The notes: generated by a model not told the origin, from the letters alone. Counted from the stretch's first letter, positions 1 to 11,077 are shown. The stretch: 64,000 nt of DNA from Paenarthrobacter ureafaciens (GCF_004028095.1 NZ_SBHM01000006.1:1-64000), one strand, 5' to 3'. Translations and numbers: made by a program.

Positions 1-1090
1 CCCACGCCTTCCGCTTGCTGGCAAAGTTGATCCACGCGCTATCCCAGTCGGTTGCCCTGTCAACGCCGAGCGTGCCCATGAAGTCGGCAAAGGATTCCTT
101 CAGCCAGAGATCATCCCACCACGTCATGGTCACCAGGTCGCCAAACCACATGTGGGCCATCTCGTGCATGAGGGTGTTCGCCCGCGCCTGATACTGCGCG
201 TCCGTTGCCCGGGAGGTGTAGACGTACTTTTCGGTGAATGTCACCAGCCCGGGGTTCTCCATGGCACCAAGGTTGTATTCGGGGACGAAGGCTTGGTCGT
301 ACTTACCCCACGGATAGGGGTAGTCGAAGAGCCGGTTGAAGAACTCCAGGCCGCTCTTGGTGAGCTTGAACAGCTCGTCCGTGTCGAAGGAGTCCCGCAT
401 GGACGCGCGGCAATACAGTGCCAGCGGCACCTCAAGCCGGGTGCCGTCGTCGAGCGTTGCTTCCCAACGGTCCGTTGCCTTGAAGTACGGTCCGGCAAGC
501 ACTGTAGTGATGTACGTGGACATAGGTTTGGTTGCAGCAAAGTCCCACAGGGTCACGCCGTCGTCCTCGAGCGGAGTGCCGGCCGATGCGGCGCCGTTGG
601 AGGCAACCTCCCAGCTGGAGGGAGCGATCACATGGAAGGTGAAGGAGGCCTTGAGGTCGGGCTGCTCGAAGTTGGCGAAGACGCGCCTGCTGTCAGCAGG
701 CTCGTATTGGGTGTAGAGGTAGCACTGGCCGTCAGCGGGATCGAAGAATCGGTGCATGCCCTCGCCGGAGCGGCTATACAAGGCCATCCCGGTGACAGTG
801 ACCTCATTCCGCCCGGCCAGGTCCTCAAGAAGGATCCTGTCCCGGTCAACAACGGCATTGACGTCCAGGGAGCGGCCGTTGAGGACCACCGACTGCACTC
901 CACCGCTGATGAAGTCCAGGAAAGTAGCGGACCCGGGCGCGGCGGTGAAGGTAATGGTGCTGGTGCTTGGATAACCTTCGACGGCGGGATCGGCCGCCGC
1001 GCGGACATCCAAGGTGACGTCGTAGCTGTGGGTGGTAATCAGGGCTGAACGGGCAGCGGCCTCGTCGCGTGAGAGGTTGTGATTCGACAC
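1..1090 (-). CDS. pepN: Aminopeptidase N (M1 zinc metallopeptidase), partial
   Basis: Left-truncated gene for an M1-family zinc aminopeptidase, a cytosolic enzyme that removes N-terminal residues from peptides. About 363 N-terminal residues are visible, a bit under half of a usual PepN of about 850 residues; the rest lies beyond the window edge. The substrate-anchoring GAMEN motif is near residue 274, and the complete zinc site is present: HEMAH near residue 310 and, 18 residues later, the third ligand Glu in LWLKESF. I take GTG 1090 as the start because an in-frame TGA lies five codons upstream and no ATG intervenes. It is divergent from the ATP-grasp gene at 1204. Confidence 0.93.
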   Translation of the reverse strand, partial: MSNHNLSRDEAAARSALITTHSYDVTLDVRAAADPAVEGYPSTSTITFTAAPGSATFLDFISGGVQSVVLNGRSLDVNAVVDRDRILLEDLAGRNEVTVTGMALYSRSGEGMHRFFDPADGQCYLYTQYEPADSRRVFANFEQPDLKASFTFHVIAPSSWEVASNGAASAGTPLEDDGVTLWDFAATKPMSTYITTVLAGPYFKATDRWEATLDDGTRLEVPLALYCRASMRDSFDTDELFKLTKSGLEFFNRLFDYPYPWGKYDQAFVPEYNLGAMENPGLVTFTEKYVYTSRATDAQYQARANTLMHEMAHMWFGDLVTMTWWDDLWLKESFADFMGTLGVDRATDWDSAWINFASKRKAW

Positions 1091-1203
1091 ACAGCTATCT
1101 AATCATGCTCCGTGCGGCCGCCCGGCCCGCTCGAAGGCCCGGAAACCCGCGACACGAACGGCCCGAAATGCGCTCAACCCAAAAAGGTGATTGTCTAATT
1201 CCC

Positions 1204-2760
<1,557 letters not shown>

Positions 2761-2824
2761 TCCCGGCCATCTCCGACCATTCCCCAGAACTTCGAAATGC
2801 ACCATGCGAAGGAGGCACAGCCCC

Positions 2825-3751
2825 ATGCTGAGCCGTATTGCCGAATCACTTTTCTGGATCGGCCGCTACGTCGAGCGGGCCGACGGGACCGCAAGGATCC
2901 TGGATGTCCACCTCGAGCGGCTTAACCACCTTCCCTTGGAGGAACAGCGCAGCGTTGCGCGGGACCTCCTGGCCGTCATGGGCGCCAAGCCGCAGAATGA
3001 CGACTTCGGGCTTCCCGAGCTGCTGCACGCCCTGGCCTACGACAAGCAGAGCGCTTCCTCGATCGCCGGGTCGCTCGGGGCGGCGCGGGAGAACGCCCGG
3101 AGGGCCAGGGAAACTGTCTCCCAGTCCCTCTGGGAAAGCCTCAACACCACCTACTACGGGCTCAACCAGCACCGCAAGGACGTGGTGGGCACCTACCGCT
3201 TCTGCAACTGGGTACTGGAACGTACTGCCATGGTCCGGGGCCTGGCGGACACCACAGTGAGCCACGATGAAAGCTGGCTCTTCATGGTCCTGGGGCGGTC
3301 CTTGGAACGCGCGGACATGACCGCCCGCATGCTGTCGACGCGTGATGTCCAGTCCGCGGGGATGTCCTGGGTGAACATGCTGCGTTGCGCCGGAGCGTAC
3401 GAGTCCTTCATCCGCACCCGACGGGCCGCCTTCGGAGACCAGCATGCTGCCGAGTTCCTGCTGCTGGACCGCCTCTTCCCGCGCTCCATCGTCTATGCGC
3501 TCCGCGATGCCGACGAGTGCCTCGCCAAGCTGGACCCCTCGGCGCAACGCGTGGGGTTCATCAATGATGCGCGCCGGATCGTCGGCCAGGCCCGTACCTT
3601 CCTGGAATTCCACCGCACCGATGACCTCATGTCCGAACTTCCGGAGCACATGGAGCGTGTGCAAAAGGCAGTCACCCAGGCTTCGGACGCCATTTCCCGT
3701 AAGTACTTCAATCAGGCTGACGAACACGCCTGGGTGGGAGAAGTTTCATGA
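2825..3751 (+). CDS. Alpha-E domain protein (COG2307, DUF403)
   Basis: A 308-residue, mostly helical alpha-E domain protein, recognisable from its N-terminus MLSRIAESLFWIGRYVERAD and its usual length of about 310. The family has no established activity; it almost always accompanies a circularly permuted ATP-grasp enzyme and a transglutaminase, and here it sits between the two. ATG 2825 is preceded by AGGAGG (AAGGAGGCAC) at good spacing, so the longer frame from 2717 is not used. Its stop overlaps the start of the transglutaminase gene by four bases (ATGA), indicating translational coupling. There is no signal peptide, so it should act in the cytoplasm. Confidence 0.88.
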   Translation: MLSRIAESLFWIGRYVERADGTARILDVHLERLNHLPLEEQRSVARDLLAVMGAKPQNDDFGLPELLHALAYDKQSASSIAGSLGAARENARRARETVSQSLWESLNTTYYGLNQHRKDVVGTYRFCNWVLERTAMVRGLADTTVSHDESWLFMVLGRSLERADMTARMLSTRDVQSAGMSWVNMLRCAGAYESFIRTRRAAFGDQHAAEFLLLDRLFPRSIVYALRDADECLAKLDPSAQRVGFINDARRIVGQARTFLEFHRTDDLMSELPEHMERVQKAVTQASDAISRKYFNQADEHAWVGEVS

Positions 3752-4599
3752 CCCGGCTGAGCATCGTCCACAAGACGGCCTACAAGTACAACCGCCGAGT
3801 GACGCTGAGCTACAACGAGGCCCGGATGACGCCGCTGACGGATAGCCAGCAGGTGGTCCTGGAATCGTCCCTGAAGGTTTCTCCTGCCCACGCTTCGGTC
3901 AGCACCTACCGGGATTATTGGGGTACGCGTGTCACGGCCTTCGATATGCAGGTCCCGCACGAAAGCCTCGAAGTCCTTGCCACGGCTACCGTGGAAGTGC
4001 ACCGGAGCGAACGCCTGCCCAGCGACGACCATATTGTTGGCTGGGACGAGATCCGTTCGGCAAGGATCCAGGACGAGTTCAGCGACTGGCTGCCCCAATC
4101 CAGGCTGACGGGACCGGGCACGGAAGTGCTGGGGATCATTCCCGGCGTCGTGGAGGGCCTTAATCCGCACGAGGCAGCCATGGCTGTGTTCGCGTGGATG
4201 GCGAGTGAGATGACCTATATGAAGGGCACCACCGGAGTCACCACCAATGCTGAACAGGCCTGGGAACAGCGCCAGGGCGTGTGCCAGGACCTCGCCCACC
4301 TGGCCATAGGTGCGTTGCGGAGTTGCGGCATACCTGCCCGCTACGTCTCCGGCTATATCCACCCCAGATCCTCGGCGGCCATCGGCGAGACCGTCGCCGG
4401 GCAGTCCCACGCCTGGCTGGAATGGTGGGACGGCGAATGGCGCAGCTGGGACCCCACCAACCACAAGCCGGCCGGCGACTACCATGTGACCGTCGCCAAG
4501 GGCCGCGACTACCGGGACGTCCCGCCGCTCAAAGGCATCCTCTCCGGAGGCGGCGGATCCACATTGTCCGTTTCGGTGGAGATCACCCGCCTGGCGTAG
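3748..4599 (+). CDS. Transglutaminase-family protein (COG1305)
   Basis: A 283-residue transglutaminase-like cysteine peptidase or amidotransferase. The papain-like triad is visible as Cys179 in RQGVCQDLAH, His221 in GQSHAW and Asp235 in SWDPTN. An N-terminal beta-rich bacterial transglutaminase domain occupies about residues 1-80. No signal peptide is seen. It overlaps the alpha-E gene by four bases and closes the three-gene unit. Family knowledge suggests it removes or transfers what the ATP-grasp partner ligates; that role is inferred. Only six bases separate its stop from the converging SDR gene, so no terminator fits between them. Confidence 0.9.
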   Translation: MTRLSIVHKTAYKYNRRVTLSYNEARMTPLTDSQQVVLESSLKVSPAHASVSTYRDYWGTRVTAFDMQVPHESLEVLATATVEVHRSERLPSDDHIVGWDEIRSARIQDEFSDWLPQSRLTGPGTEVLGIIPGVVEGLNPHEAAMAVFAWMASEMTYMKGTTGVTTNAEQAWEQRQGVCQDLAHLAIGALRSCGIPARYVSGYIHPRSSAAIGETVAGQSHAWLEWWDGEWRSWDPTNHKPAGDYHVTVAKGRDYRDVPPLKGILSGGGGSTLSVSVEITRLA

Positions 4600-4605
4600 G
4601 TGGTA

Positions 4606-6057
4606 TCACCAGGGGGAGGGCTTGTAGTCCTTGAGGAAGACGCCGTACTGGTCCTCTCCCAGCTCGCCCATGACGATGGGATCGTAGACGCGGGCTGCGC
4701 CGTCGACGAGGTCCAGGGGAGCGTGGAAGCCTTCCTCCATGAGCCTGACCTTGGTGTAATGAGGCCGTTCGTCCGTGATCCAGCCGGTGTCGACGGCGGT
4801 CATCAAGATGCCGTCGGAGTCCAGCATTTCCTGGGCGCTGGTGCGGGTCATCATGTTCAAGGCAGCCTTGGCCATGTTGGTATGCGGATGGCCCGGACCC
4901 TTGTAAGCACGGGAGAACTGGCCCTCCATGGCCGAAACGTTCACGATGTACTTCCGGCGGGCGGTAGAGCGCTTCATGGCGCCGCGCAGCCGGCTGACCA
5001 GGAGGAAAGGCGCCGTGACGTTGCACAACTGGACTTCGAGCATCTCCAGGGGGTCCACCTCGTCCACCACCTGGGTCCAGCTATTGATGGTGGCGAGGTC
5101 CGGAACCAGGCCTCCGGCGTCGATGGCCGTCCCCGACTCGATCCGCTGCAGGGAAGCCGAGCCGGTGGAAAGTGCCAAAGACGTAATGGCGTCGCCCGCC
5201 AGGACCGGGTGCTCCGTGACGCTGCTCGCCAAAGCAAGGGGATGCTTGTCATGCGCGTGCCCGAACGTGACGAGTTCCGGCCCGCCGTTCGCCGCCTCGA
5301 GTGCGACAGGCAGCGGCTCATCCTCGGCATCAACCAGAGGCTTGTAGGCGTTGCCCGAGCGGCGCACGGTCTGGGCCGCGTTGTTGATGATGATGTCCAG
5401 GGGACCGGCCCCGTTCAGCGAGTCGGTCAGGGCCATGACCTGGGCCGGGTCCCGGAGGTCGATGCCCACGATCTTCAGCCGGTGCAGCCACTCGGCGCTG
5501 TCTTCCATGGCGGCAAAGCGACGGGCGGCGTCCTTGGGAAAACGCGTGGTGATGGTGGTGTGGGCTCCATCGCGAAGCAGCCGCAAGGCGATGTACATGC
5601 CGATCTTCGCGCGCCCGCCGGTGAGCAGTGCGCGGCGTCCCGTGAGGTCGGTCCTGGCGTCCCGCTTGCTGTGGCTGAAGGCAGCGCAATCAGGGCAGAG
5701 CTGGTGGTAGAAGGCGTCTACCTGCGTGTAGTGCTGCTTGCAGATGTAGCAGGGACGCGAACGGATGAGGTGGCCTGCGATCTCGCCCGTAGCGGAGGGG
5801 GCCAGCTTGTTGCCCCGGGTCTCGTCGTCGATCCGGTCCGGCGCTGCCGTGGCCGTCAGGGCAATCACTGCCTTGTCGGCTTCGGCGATCTGGTCCCTCT
5901 TGGTGACACGGCGGTGGCGCTTGACTGCCTTGAACATCTTGCCGGTGGCACGACGCACGGCTACGTAATCGGGGTGTTCCTCGTCATAGGCGTGGATGGT
6001 GCTTAAAACCTTGAGGCAGGCCTGGATCTCCTCAGGCGTCAGATCGGTGGAGCTCAT
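4606..6057 (-). CDS. SDR-family protein with N-terminal zinc-ribbon-like cysteines
   Basis: A 483-residue protein, much longer than a classical SDR (about 250). Residues 1-135 form an extra N-terminal region with two CxxC pairs (Cys103/106 and Cys121/124) that resemble a zinc ribbon. A Rossmann segment follows: LLTGGRAKIGMYIA at about 144-157 with the dinucleotide loop TGGRAKIG, then NNAAQ near 225. About 90 extra residues lie between NNAAQ and the NVTAPF segment near 346. The catalytic Ser375 and Lys397 are present, but the YxxxK tyrosine position is Thr393 (HPHTNMAK). It may therefore be a binding protein or use different chemistry. A TAAAAT hexamer seven bases before the ATG suggests a leaderless message. 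Confidence 0.8.
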   Translation of the reverse strand: MSSTDLTPEEIQACLKVLSTIHAYDEEHPDYVAVRRATGKMFKAVKRHRRVTKRDQIAEADKAVIALTATAAPDRIDDETRGNKLAPSATGEIAGHLIRSRPCYICKQHYTQVDAFYHQLCPDCAAFSHSKRDARTDLTGRRALLTGGRAKIGMYIALRLLRDGAHTTITTRFPKDAARRFAAMEDSAEWLHRLKIVGIDLRDPAQVMALTDSLNGAGPLDIIINNAAQTVRRSGNAYKPLVDAEDEPLPVALEAANGGPELVTFGHAHDKHPLALASSVTEHPVLAGDAITSLALSTGSASLQRIESGTAIDAGGLVPDLATINSWTQVVDEVDPLEMLEVQLCNVTAPFLLVSRLRGAMKRSTARRKYIVNVSAMEGQFSRAYKGPGHPHTNMAKAALNMMTRTSAQEMLDSDGILMTAVDTGWITDERPHYTKVRLMEEGFHAPLDLVDGAARVYDPIVMGELGEDQYGVFLKDYKPSPW

Positions 6058-6064
6058 TGACCTG

Positions 6065-6070
6065 ATTTTA
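6065..6070 (-). promoter_or_regulatory. Predicted leaderless -10 element of the SDR gene
   Basis: On the minus strand TAAAAT is followed by seven bases and then the ATG at 6057. There is no Shine-Dalgarno sequence, so transcription should start at or next to the start codon. No convincing -35 is seen. Confidence 0.5.
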
Positions 6071-6123
6071 CAGCCTTGGGACCCTTGGGCCTGCCTCCGG
6101 TTCCGTCATGCCGGTGCGGGTGA

Positions 6124-7530
6124 CTAGCTGGATGCGCCTTGTGATGCGGGGTCGATCACGCGAGCCTGAACGCTTGCCACGACCTTCTCCGCCGAATCGC
6201 GGATGACGGGATCGTCCTGGGTGGCGGCCTTGAGTGCTTCCGGAAGGCTCCGGCGGTACTCGGAGGACAATGCCAGTTCCGCTTCGTCAGGTTCGGGAAC
6301 AATTTGCCCCTTGGCCAGCACGGTAATGCCGGACTCCGTGACTTTGTAGCCGCGGGCCCGGTCAAGTGCCGGGTCGAGGCCGATGGCTGCGCCGGCAGGC
6401 ACCTTGACGTTCTTGTCCAGGATGGCCCGCTTGATGACGGCTCCTTCACCAACCCGGACCTTGTCCATCAGCACCGAATCCTGGATGCGGCTGCCGGCCT
6501 CGACGAAGACGTCGTTGGACAATACGGACCCCTCCACGATGCCGCCGGAGATCACGACGCCGCTGGCCACGATTGAATCGAGGGCGGTCCCGACGGTGCT
6601 GTTTCCGCCGCGAACAAACTTGGCCGGCGGGGAAATGCTCTGCCGCGTGTAGATCGGCCACTCGGAGTTGTACAGATTGAAGATGGGGACAGGGGAGATG
6701 AGGTCCATGTGGGCGTCGTAGAACGAATCGATGGTGCCCACGTCGCGCCAATAGGTACGGTCCCGGTCGGTGGCTCCGGGGATGTCATTGAGCGTGAAGT
6801 CGTAGACTCCGGCTTGGCCCTTGTCCACGAAGTAGGGAATGATGTCCCCGCCCATGTCGTGCTTGGTGTCCAGGCGCTCCGCATCCACGTGGAGCGCCTC
6901 CACCAGTGCATCGGCGTCGAAGACGTAGTTGCCCATCGACGCCAGGAACTGGGTTGGATCAGCGGCCAGGCCGGGAGTGCTGGCGGGCTTCTCCACGAAG
7001 GCGGCGATCTTTTGGGGATCGTCCTGGTCGACTTCGATCACGCCGAACTGGTTGGCCATGTTCAGCGGCTGGCGGACGGCAGCCACGGTGGCCTTCGCGC
7101 CGCTCGCGATGTGCTGTTCCACCATCTGCGAGAAGTCCATGCGGTACACGTGGTCCGCACCGACCACCACCACGATGTCCGGCGCATCGTCATGGATGAG
7201 GTTCAGGGATTGGTAAATGGCGTTGGCACTGCCCAGGAACCAGCTCTTGCCGACGCGTTGCTGAGCCGGCACCGAGGCGACGTAGCGGCCCAACTGCGTG
7301 GACATGCGCCAGGTCTCCGAAATATGGCGGTCAAGGCTGTGCGATTTGTACTGGGTTAACACAACGATTTTCAAATATCCGGAATTGACCAGATTGGATA
7401 ATGCAAAGTCAATCAGCCGGTACCCCCCGGCAAACGGCACGGCTGGCTTGGCCCGATCCGCCGTCAACGGCATCAGGCGGTTGCCTTCGCCGCCCGCCAG
7501 CACGATAGCCAATACTTTCTTCAACGCCAT
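6124..7530 (-). CDS. glgC: Glucose-1-phosphate adenylyltransferase (ADP-glucose pyrophosphorylase)
   Basis: GlgC makes ADP-glucose from ATP and glucose-1-phosphate, the committed step to glycogen. The N-terminal nucleotidyltransferase motif [12 protein letters not shown] is followed by [15 protein letters not shown], and the product region carries [12 protein letters not shown]-terminal left-handed beta-helix occupies roughly 300-410. The 468-residue protein is about 55-60 residues longer than usual actinobacterial GlgC; the extra part is an acidic, helical-looking tail after KGQIVPEP. I chose ATG 7530 rather than GTG 7536 because GGGGAG lies eight bases before the ATG but only two before the GTG. 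It is divergent from glgA. Confidence 0.95.
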   Translation of the reverse strand: MALKKVLAIVLAGGEGNRLMPLTADRAKPAVPFAGGYRLIDFALSNLVNSGYLKIVVLTQYKSHSLDRHISETWRMSTQLGRYVASVPAQQRVGKSWFLGSANAIYQSLNLIHDDAPDIVVVVGADHVYRMDFSQMVEQHIASGAKATVAAVRQPLNMANQFGVIEVDQDDPQKIAAFVEKPASTPGLAADPTQFLASMGNYVFDADALVEALHVDAERLDTKHDMGGDIIPYFVDKGQAGVYDFTLNDIPGATDRDRTYWRDVGTIDSFYDAHMDLISPVPIFNLYNSEWPIYTRQSISPPAKFVRGGNSTVGTALDSIVASGVVISGGIVEGSVLSNDVFVEAGSRIQDSVLMDKVRVGEGAVIKRAILDKNVKVPAGAAIGLDPALDRARGYKVTESGITVLAKGQIVPEPDEAELALSSEYRRSLPEALKAATQDDPVIRDSAEKVVASVQARVIDPASQGASS

Positions 7531-7616
7531 GGTCACAGCTCCCCGTACGACTTCGTAGCCCCCAAAAGTCCGATTTTCCGGACCCTTTCACACTAGAACA
7601 CATACGCCGGAACGAC

Positions 7617-7622
7617 TACGTT
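7617..7622 (+). promoter_or_regulatory. Predicted leaderless -10 element of glgA
   Basis: TACGTT lies seven bases upstream of GTG 7630, with no Shine-Dalgarno sequence between. A weak -35 (TAGAAC, 7594-7599) is 17 bases upstream. This supports GTG 7630 over the in-frame TTG at 7621, which overlaps the hexamer. Confidence 0.5.
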
Positions 7623-7629
7623 GGTTAGC

Positions 7630-8826
7630 GTGCGTATAGACATTGTGACTAAAGAATTCCCTCCGGAAATTTATGGTGGTGCCGGAGTCCACGTAGCCGA
7701 ACTGAGCCGGGTGCTTGCAAAGCACGTTGATCTCCACGTCCGCGCCTTTGGTGCGCCGCGTGATGCCGATTACCACGGGGCTACCGTTGACTCCTACTCA
7801 ACCCCGGAGGATCTGGGCGATGCGAACCCCGCTGTCCAGACACTCGGCGTGGACCTGCGGATAGTGCCGGACATCGCTGGAGCGGACCTGGTCCATTCGC
7901 ACACGTGGTACGCCAACATGGCAGGCCACCTGGCTTCGCTCTTGCACGGAATCCCGCATGTGCTGAGCGCGCACAGCCTTGAGCCGCTGCGCCCTTGGAA
8001 GGCCGAGCAGCTTGGTGGCGGCTACGCCCTGTCCTCCTGGGTGGAGAAGACCGCCTACGAGGCAGCGGCGGCGATCATCGCCGTGTCCGAAGGCATGCGG
8101 CAGGACATCCTGCGCAGCTACCCCAACGTGGATCCCGGCAAGGTGCGGGTGGTCCACAACGGAATCGACGTCTCCCTGTGGGAGCGGGACGAAAAAGAGG
8201 ACGCAGTCCGGGCGTTGGGGATCGATCCCGGCAAGCCAAGCGTCGTTTTCGTGGGCCGCAACACGCGCCAGAAGGGCGTGCCCTACCTCCTGCGTGCAGC
8301 GTCCAGCCTGCCCGAGGATGTCCAGCTGGTCCTTTGCCTGGGCGCTGCGGACACTCCTGAACTGGCCGCCGAAACAGCCCAACTGATCGAGGAACTCCAG
8401 TCCAAGCGCGACGGCGTCATCCTGATCGAGCGAATGCTGCCCCGCCATGAGCTGATCCAGGTCCTGAGCCACGCCACTGCCTTCGCCTGCCCGTCCATCT
8501 ACGAACCGCTGGGAATCGTCAACCTGGAAGCCATGGCGTGCGGGGCGGCAGTGGTTGCCAGTGCCACCGGTGGCATTCCCGAGGTTGTCCAGCACGGGGA
8601 GACCGGCCTCCTGGTCGAACTCGAGCAGGTCACCGACGGCACGGGAACGCCGCTCGATCCGGAGAAGTTCGTAGCGGACTTCGCCGCCGCGCTCAACCAG
8701 GTTGTCTCCGACCCTGCCCGGGCCCGGGAAATGGGCGCTGCCGGACGGCGCCGGGCGGAGGAGCACTTCTCCTGGGAATCGATCACCGAAACCACCCTTG
8801 AGGTCTACCGCTCGGTCCTTTCCTAA
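7630..8826 (+). CDS. glgA: GT4-type glycogen synthase / probable alpha-maltose-1-phosphate synthase
   Basis: A 398-residue GT4 (GT-B fold) glycosyltransferase that uses ADP-glucose. It begins MRIDIVTKEFPPEIYGGAGVHV, which carries the acceptor-loop GGAGVHV, and has the donor-site segment CPSIYEPLGIVNLEAMACG near residue 290. Actinobacterial proteins of this GT4 type, including the mycobacterial one first named GlgA, make alpha-maltose-1-phosphate for the GlgE route (GlgM activity); that assignment is by family. It is divergent from glgC, its ADP-glucose source, across about 100 bases. GTG 7630 is preferred, as explained for the adjacent -10 element. A strong hairpin follows the stop. Confidence 0.92.
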   Translation: MRIDIVTKEFPPEIYGGAGVHVAELSRVLAKHVDLHVRAFGAPRDADYHGATVDSYSTPEDLGDANPAVQTLGVDLRIVPDIAGADLVHSHTWYANMAGHLASLLHGIPHVLSAHSLEPLRPWKAEQLGGGYALSSWVEKTAYEAAAAIIAVSEGMRQDILRSYPNVDPGKVRVVHNGIDVSLWERDEKEDAVRALGIDPGKPSVVFVGRNTRQKGVPYLLRAASSLPEDVQLVLCLGAADTPELAAETAQLIEELQSKRDGVILIERMLPRHELIQVLSHATAFACPSIYEPLGIVNLEAMACGAAVVASATGGIPEVVQHGETGLLVELEQVTDGTGTPLDPEKFVADFAAALNQVVSDPARAREMGAAGRRRAEEHFSWESITETTLEVYRSVLS

Positions 8827-8852
8827 GCTCCGGAGTCCACGGAACAAACACA

Positions 8853-8891
8853 CGACGGCGCCGCCCCCGAAAATCGGGAACGGCGCCGTCG
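8853..8891. terminator. Bidirectional terminator between glgA and the acyl-CoA dehydrogenase gene
   Basis: Perfect 11-base stem CGACGGCGCCG (8853-8863) with CGGCGCCGTCG (8881-8891). A nested CCCGA/TCGGG stem (8866-8870, 8874-8878) closes an AAA loop. It lies between two converging genes. There is no strong T-run, so termination may be factor-assisted. Confidence 0.65.
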
Positions 8892-8918
8892 AGCGCTTAA
8901 GGCGTTTGTAACGGACGC

Positions 8919-11030
8919 CTAGCGGGACTTGCCGGCCTTGATCGCAAGCAGCGTCTTCTCGTCTGCCGGGGCACTGCCGCTGGCGCGCTGCTGGCGGAAG
9001 TAGGTCCGCGCTTCATCCTGGCGGGTCGCTTCGGCTCCGGTGGCAATGGCTGCCCGAAGGTGCTCCGCGCCGTAGCCAAAGGCGTCCACGAGGTCCAGTG
9101 CGTGCGGCCGGATCTTGACCAACAGCCGGTTGATGTAAGTGCCAACCGTGCGCCCCCGCTGCATCGAGAGCCGCCCGTTCATGAGGTACCAGGAGAGGTG
9201 CTTCTCGATCAGGGACAACCCGAACAAGTCGCGAAGCCGGGTCAGCACTTCCTTGGTTCCCGCATCATCGACTTTGGCCAATGCCTCCGTAAAGGCTTCC
9301 CATTGCAGGAGCTCAGCGTGGGCCTGGGCGGCTTCAATCAGCTCATTCTGGTGCTGGTTGAACAGTGCCGCCGCCTGGTGCTGCGGGAGCTTTCCGGCGC
9401 CCTTGAGGGCAGCGCCGACTTCGGCCACCATGGACTGGACCCGGTCCGTCAGCAGGGTGCGCTGCCCTTCTTCATCGCGCAGTGCCAAGGCCGACTTCTG
9501 GACCGAACCCGAGTCCGCCACAAACTGCGCGACCTGCCGCAGGCCTGTCCGGTGCAAGGCCACGCCCGCAGCCTGGTCCACGACGTACCGGGCCAGGACG
9601 CCAAAGTTGGCGCCACGGAACTCCTTGGCGTAATCGGCCAGGAGGCGCTTGGCCACCAGTTGCAGCAAGACGGTGTTGTCGCCCTCAAAGGTGACGTAGA
9701 CATCCAGGTCTGCCCGCAAGGAAGCGAAACGGTTTTCGATCAGGAAGCCGGCTCCGCCACAGGCCTCACGGCATTCCTGGAGTGTGTCCAGGGCGTGCCA
9801 GGTGCTCAACGGCTTCAGGGCCGCGGCCAGGGTTTCCAGGTCCTGCCGGTCGGCGTCGGTGTCGTGCGCTCCGGAAAAGACGTCGTCGAACTTCTGCAGC
9901 AGTTGTTCGTGCGCGAAACTGGCCGCATAGGTGGTGGCCAGACGCGTGAACAACCGGCGCTGGTGACGCTGATAGTCCAGCAGCACCTCTTCCTCGGTGG
10001 GTGATGTCGCGTTGAACTGGCGACGTTCGGCGGCGTAGTGGATGGCCGATTGCAGGGCCACCTTGCTGGCCGCAACGGCAGCACCGTCCAGCGATACGCG
10101 TCCCTGGACGAGGGTGCCGAGCATCGTAAAGAACCGGCGGCCGGGGCTCTCGATGGTGGAGGAGTAGGTTCCATCGACAGCGACATCACCGTAACGGTTC
10201 AGCAGGTTGGTGCGGGGGATCCGGACGTTGGTGAAGTGGAGGCGTCCGTTGTCGATACCGTTCAACCCGCCCTTGATGCCGTCGTCCTCGCCACCAATGC
10301 CCGGAAGGAAGTCGCCCGTTGCCGGATCGCGCAAGTCCACGTAGAAGGCGTGCACGCCGTGGTTGACCTTCCGGGTGATGAGCTGGGCGAAAACGACGGC
10401 GGCCAGGCCGTCGTTGGCGGCGTTGCCGATGTAGTCCTTCCACGCCGCCCGGAAGGGCGTGTCGATAACGAATTCCTGGGTCTCTTCATCGTAAGTGGCC
10501 GTTGTGGCAATGCTGGCGACGTCGGACCCATGCCCGGTTTCGGTCATGGCGAAGCATCCGGGAATTTCGAGGCTCATGATTCCGGGGAGCCACTTGTCGT
10601 GGTGCTCCCTGGTTCCGAGGTGCATCACGGCGGAACCGAACAGGCCCCACTGCACGCCCGCCTTGATTTGGAGCGAGGGGTCGGCTGTGACGAGTTCCTC
10701 GAAGCCGGCGATGTTGCCCCCGTGGTCATCCGACCCACCCAGGCGGGAAGGGAACGCACGATGTACGGCGTTGTTGTCCACGAGGTACTTCAATTGCCCA
10801 AAGACACGGCTCCGATGCTCGGTATGCGTCAGTCCCTCGACCTTCTGCACCACTTCACGGCCGGCCAGGTCCCGTGCATGCAGGCGGATGTCCGCCCATC
10901 GTCCCAGAAGCTGCTCTCCCAGGGCTGCAACGTCTACCCGGGGTTCGACGGCGACCTTGGCGCCATCCGCCGCGGCGGTTGTACTACCGGGCGATGCAGG
11001 TGATGATGCGCGGTCCACTACTTCTGTCAT
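8919..11030 (-). CDS. Acyl-CoA dehydrogenase/oxidase family flavoprotein
   Basis: A 703-residue FAD enzyme of the acyl-CoA dehydrogenase/oxidase superfamily that introduces the first double bond in fatty acyl-CoA degradation. The central domain is visible as GCFAMTETGHGSDVASI (about residues 180-200) and the C-terminal helical part contains RQFNATSPTEEEVLLDYQ and ACGGAGFLIENRF. The length is that of acyl-CoA oxidases (about 650-700), not classical dehydrogenases (about 390), so oxygen could be the acceptor; sequence alone does not settle this. I chose the ATG at 11030 because AGGAAG precedes it. It lies just downstream of the tetR gene on the same strand, with a 47-base gap, and is probably co-transcribed with it. 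Confidence 0.88.
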   Translation of the reverse strand: MTEVVDRASSPASPGSTTAAADGAKVAVEPRVDVAALGEQLLGRWADIRLHARDLAGREVVQKVEGLTHTEHRSRVFGQLKYLVDNNAVHRAFPSRLGGSDDHGGNIAGFEELVTADPSLQIKAGVQWGLFGSAVMHLGTREHHDKWLPGIMSLEIPGCFAMTETGHGSDVASIATTATYDEETQEFVIDTPFRAAWKDYIGNAANDGLAAVVFAQLITRKVNHGVHAFYVDLRDPATGDFLPGIGGEDDGIKGGLNGIDNGRLHFTNVRIPRTNLLNRYGDVAVDGTYSSTIESPGRRFFTMLGTLVQGRVSLDGAAVAASKVALQSAIHYAAERRQFNATSPTEEEVLLDYQRHQRRLFTRLATTYAASFAHEQLLQKFDDVFSGAHDTDADRQDLETLAAALKPLSTWHALDTLQECREACGGAGFLIENRFASLRADLDVYVTFEGDNTVLLQLVAKRLLADYAKEFRGANFGVLARYVVDQAAGVALHRTGLRQVAQFVADSGSVQKSALALRDEEGQRTLLTDRVQSMVAEVGAALKGAGKLPQHQAAALFNQHQNELIEAAQAHAELLQWEAFTEALAKVDDAGTKEVLTRLRDLFGLSLIEKHLSWYLMNGRLSMQRGRTVGTYINRLLVKIRPHALDLVDAFGYGAEHLRAAIATGAEATRQDEARTYFRQQRASGSAPADEKTLLAIKAGKSR

Positions 11031-11077
11031 GGTTCTTCCTTCTGTGAGTCCGGACAACTAATGCGTCATTGCTGGTG

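Noticed and set aside
4600..4605. Terminator between the transglutaminase and SDR genes
   Set aside because: Only six bases separate the converging stops and no stem-loop can form there.
4600..6006. 468-codon plus-strand frame
   Set aside because: Antisense to the SDR gene, which has Rossmann motifs and a leaderless promoter candidate on the minus strand.
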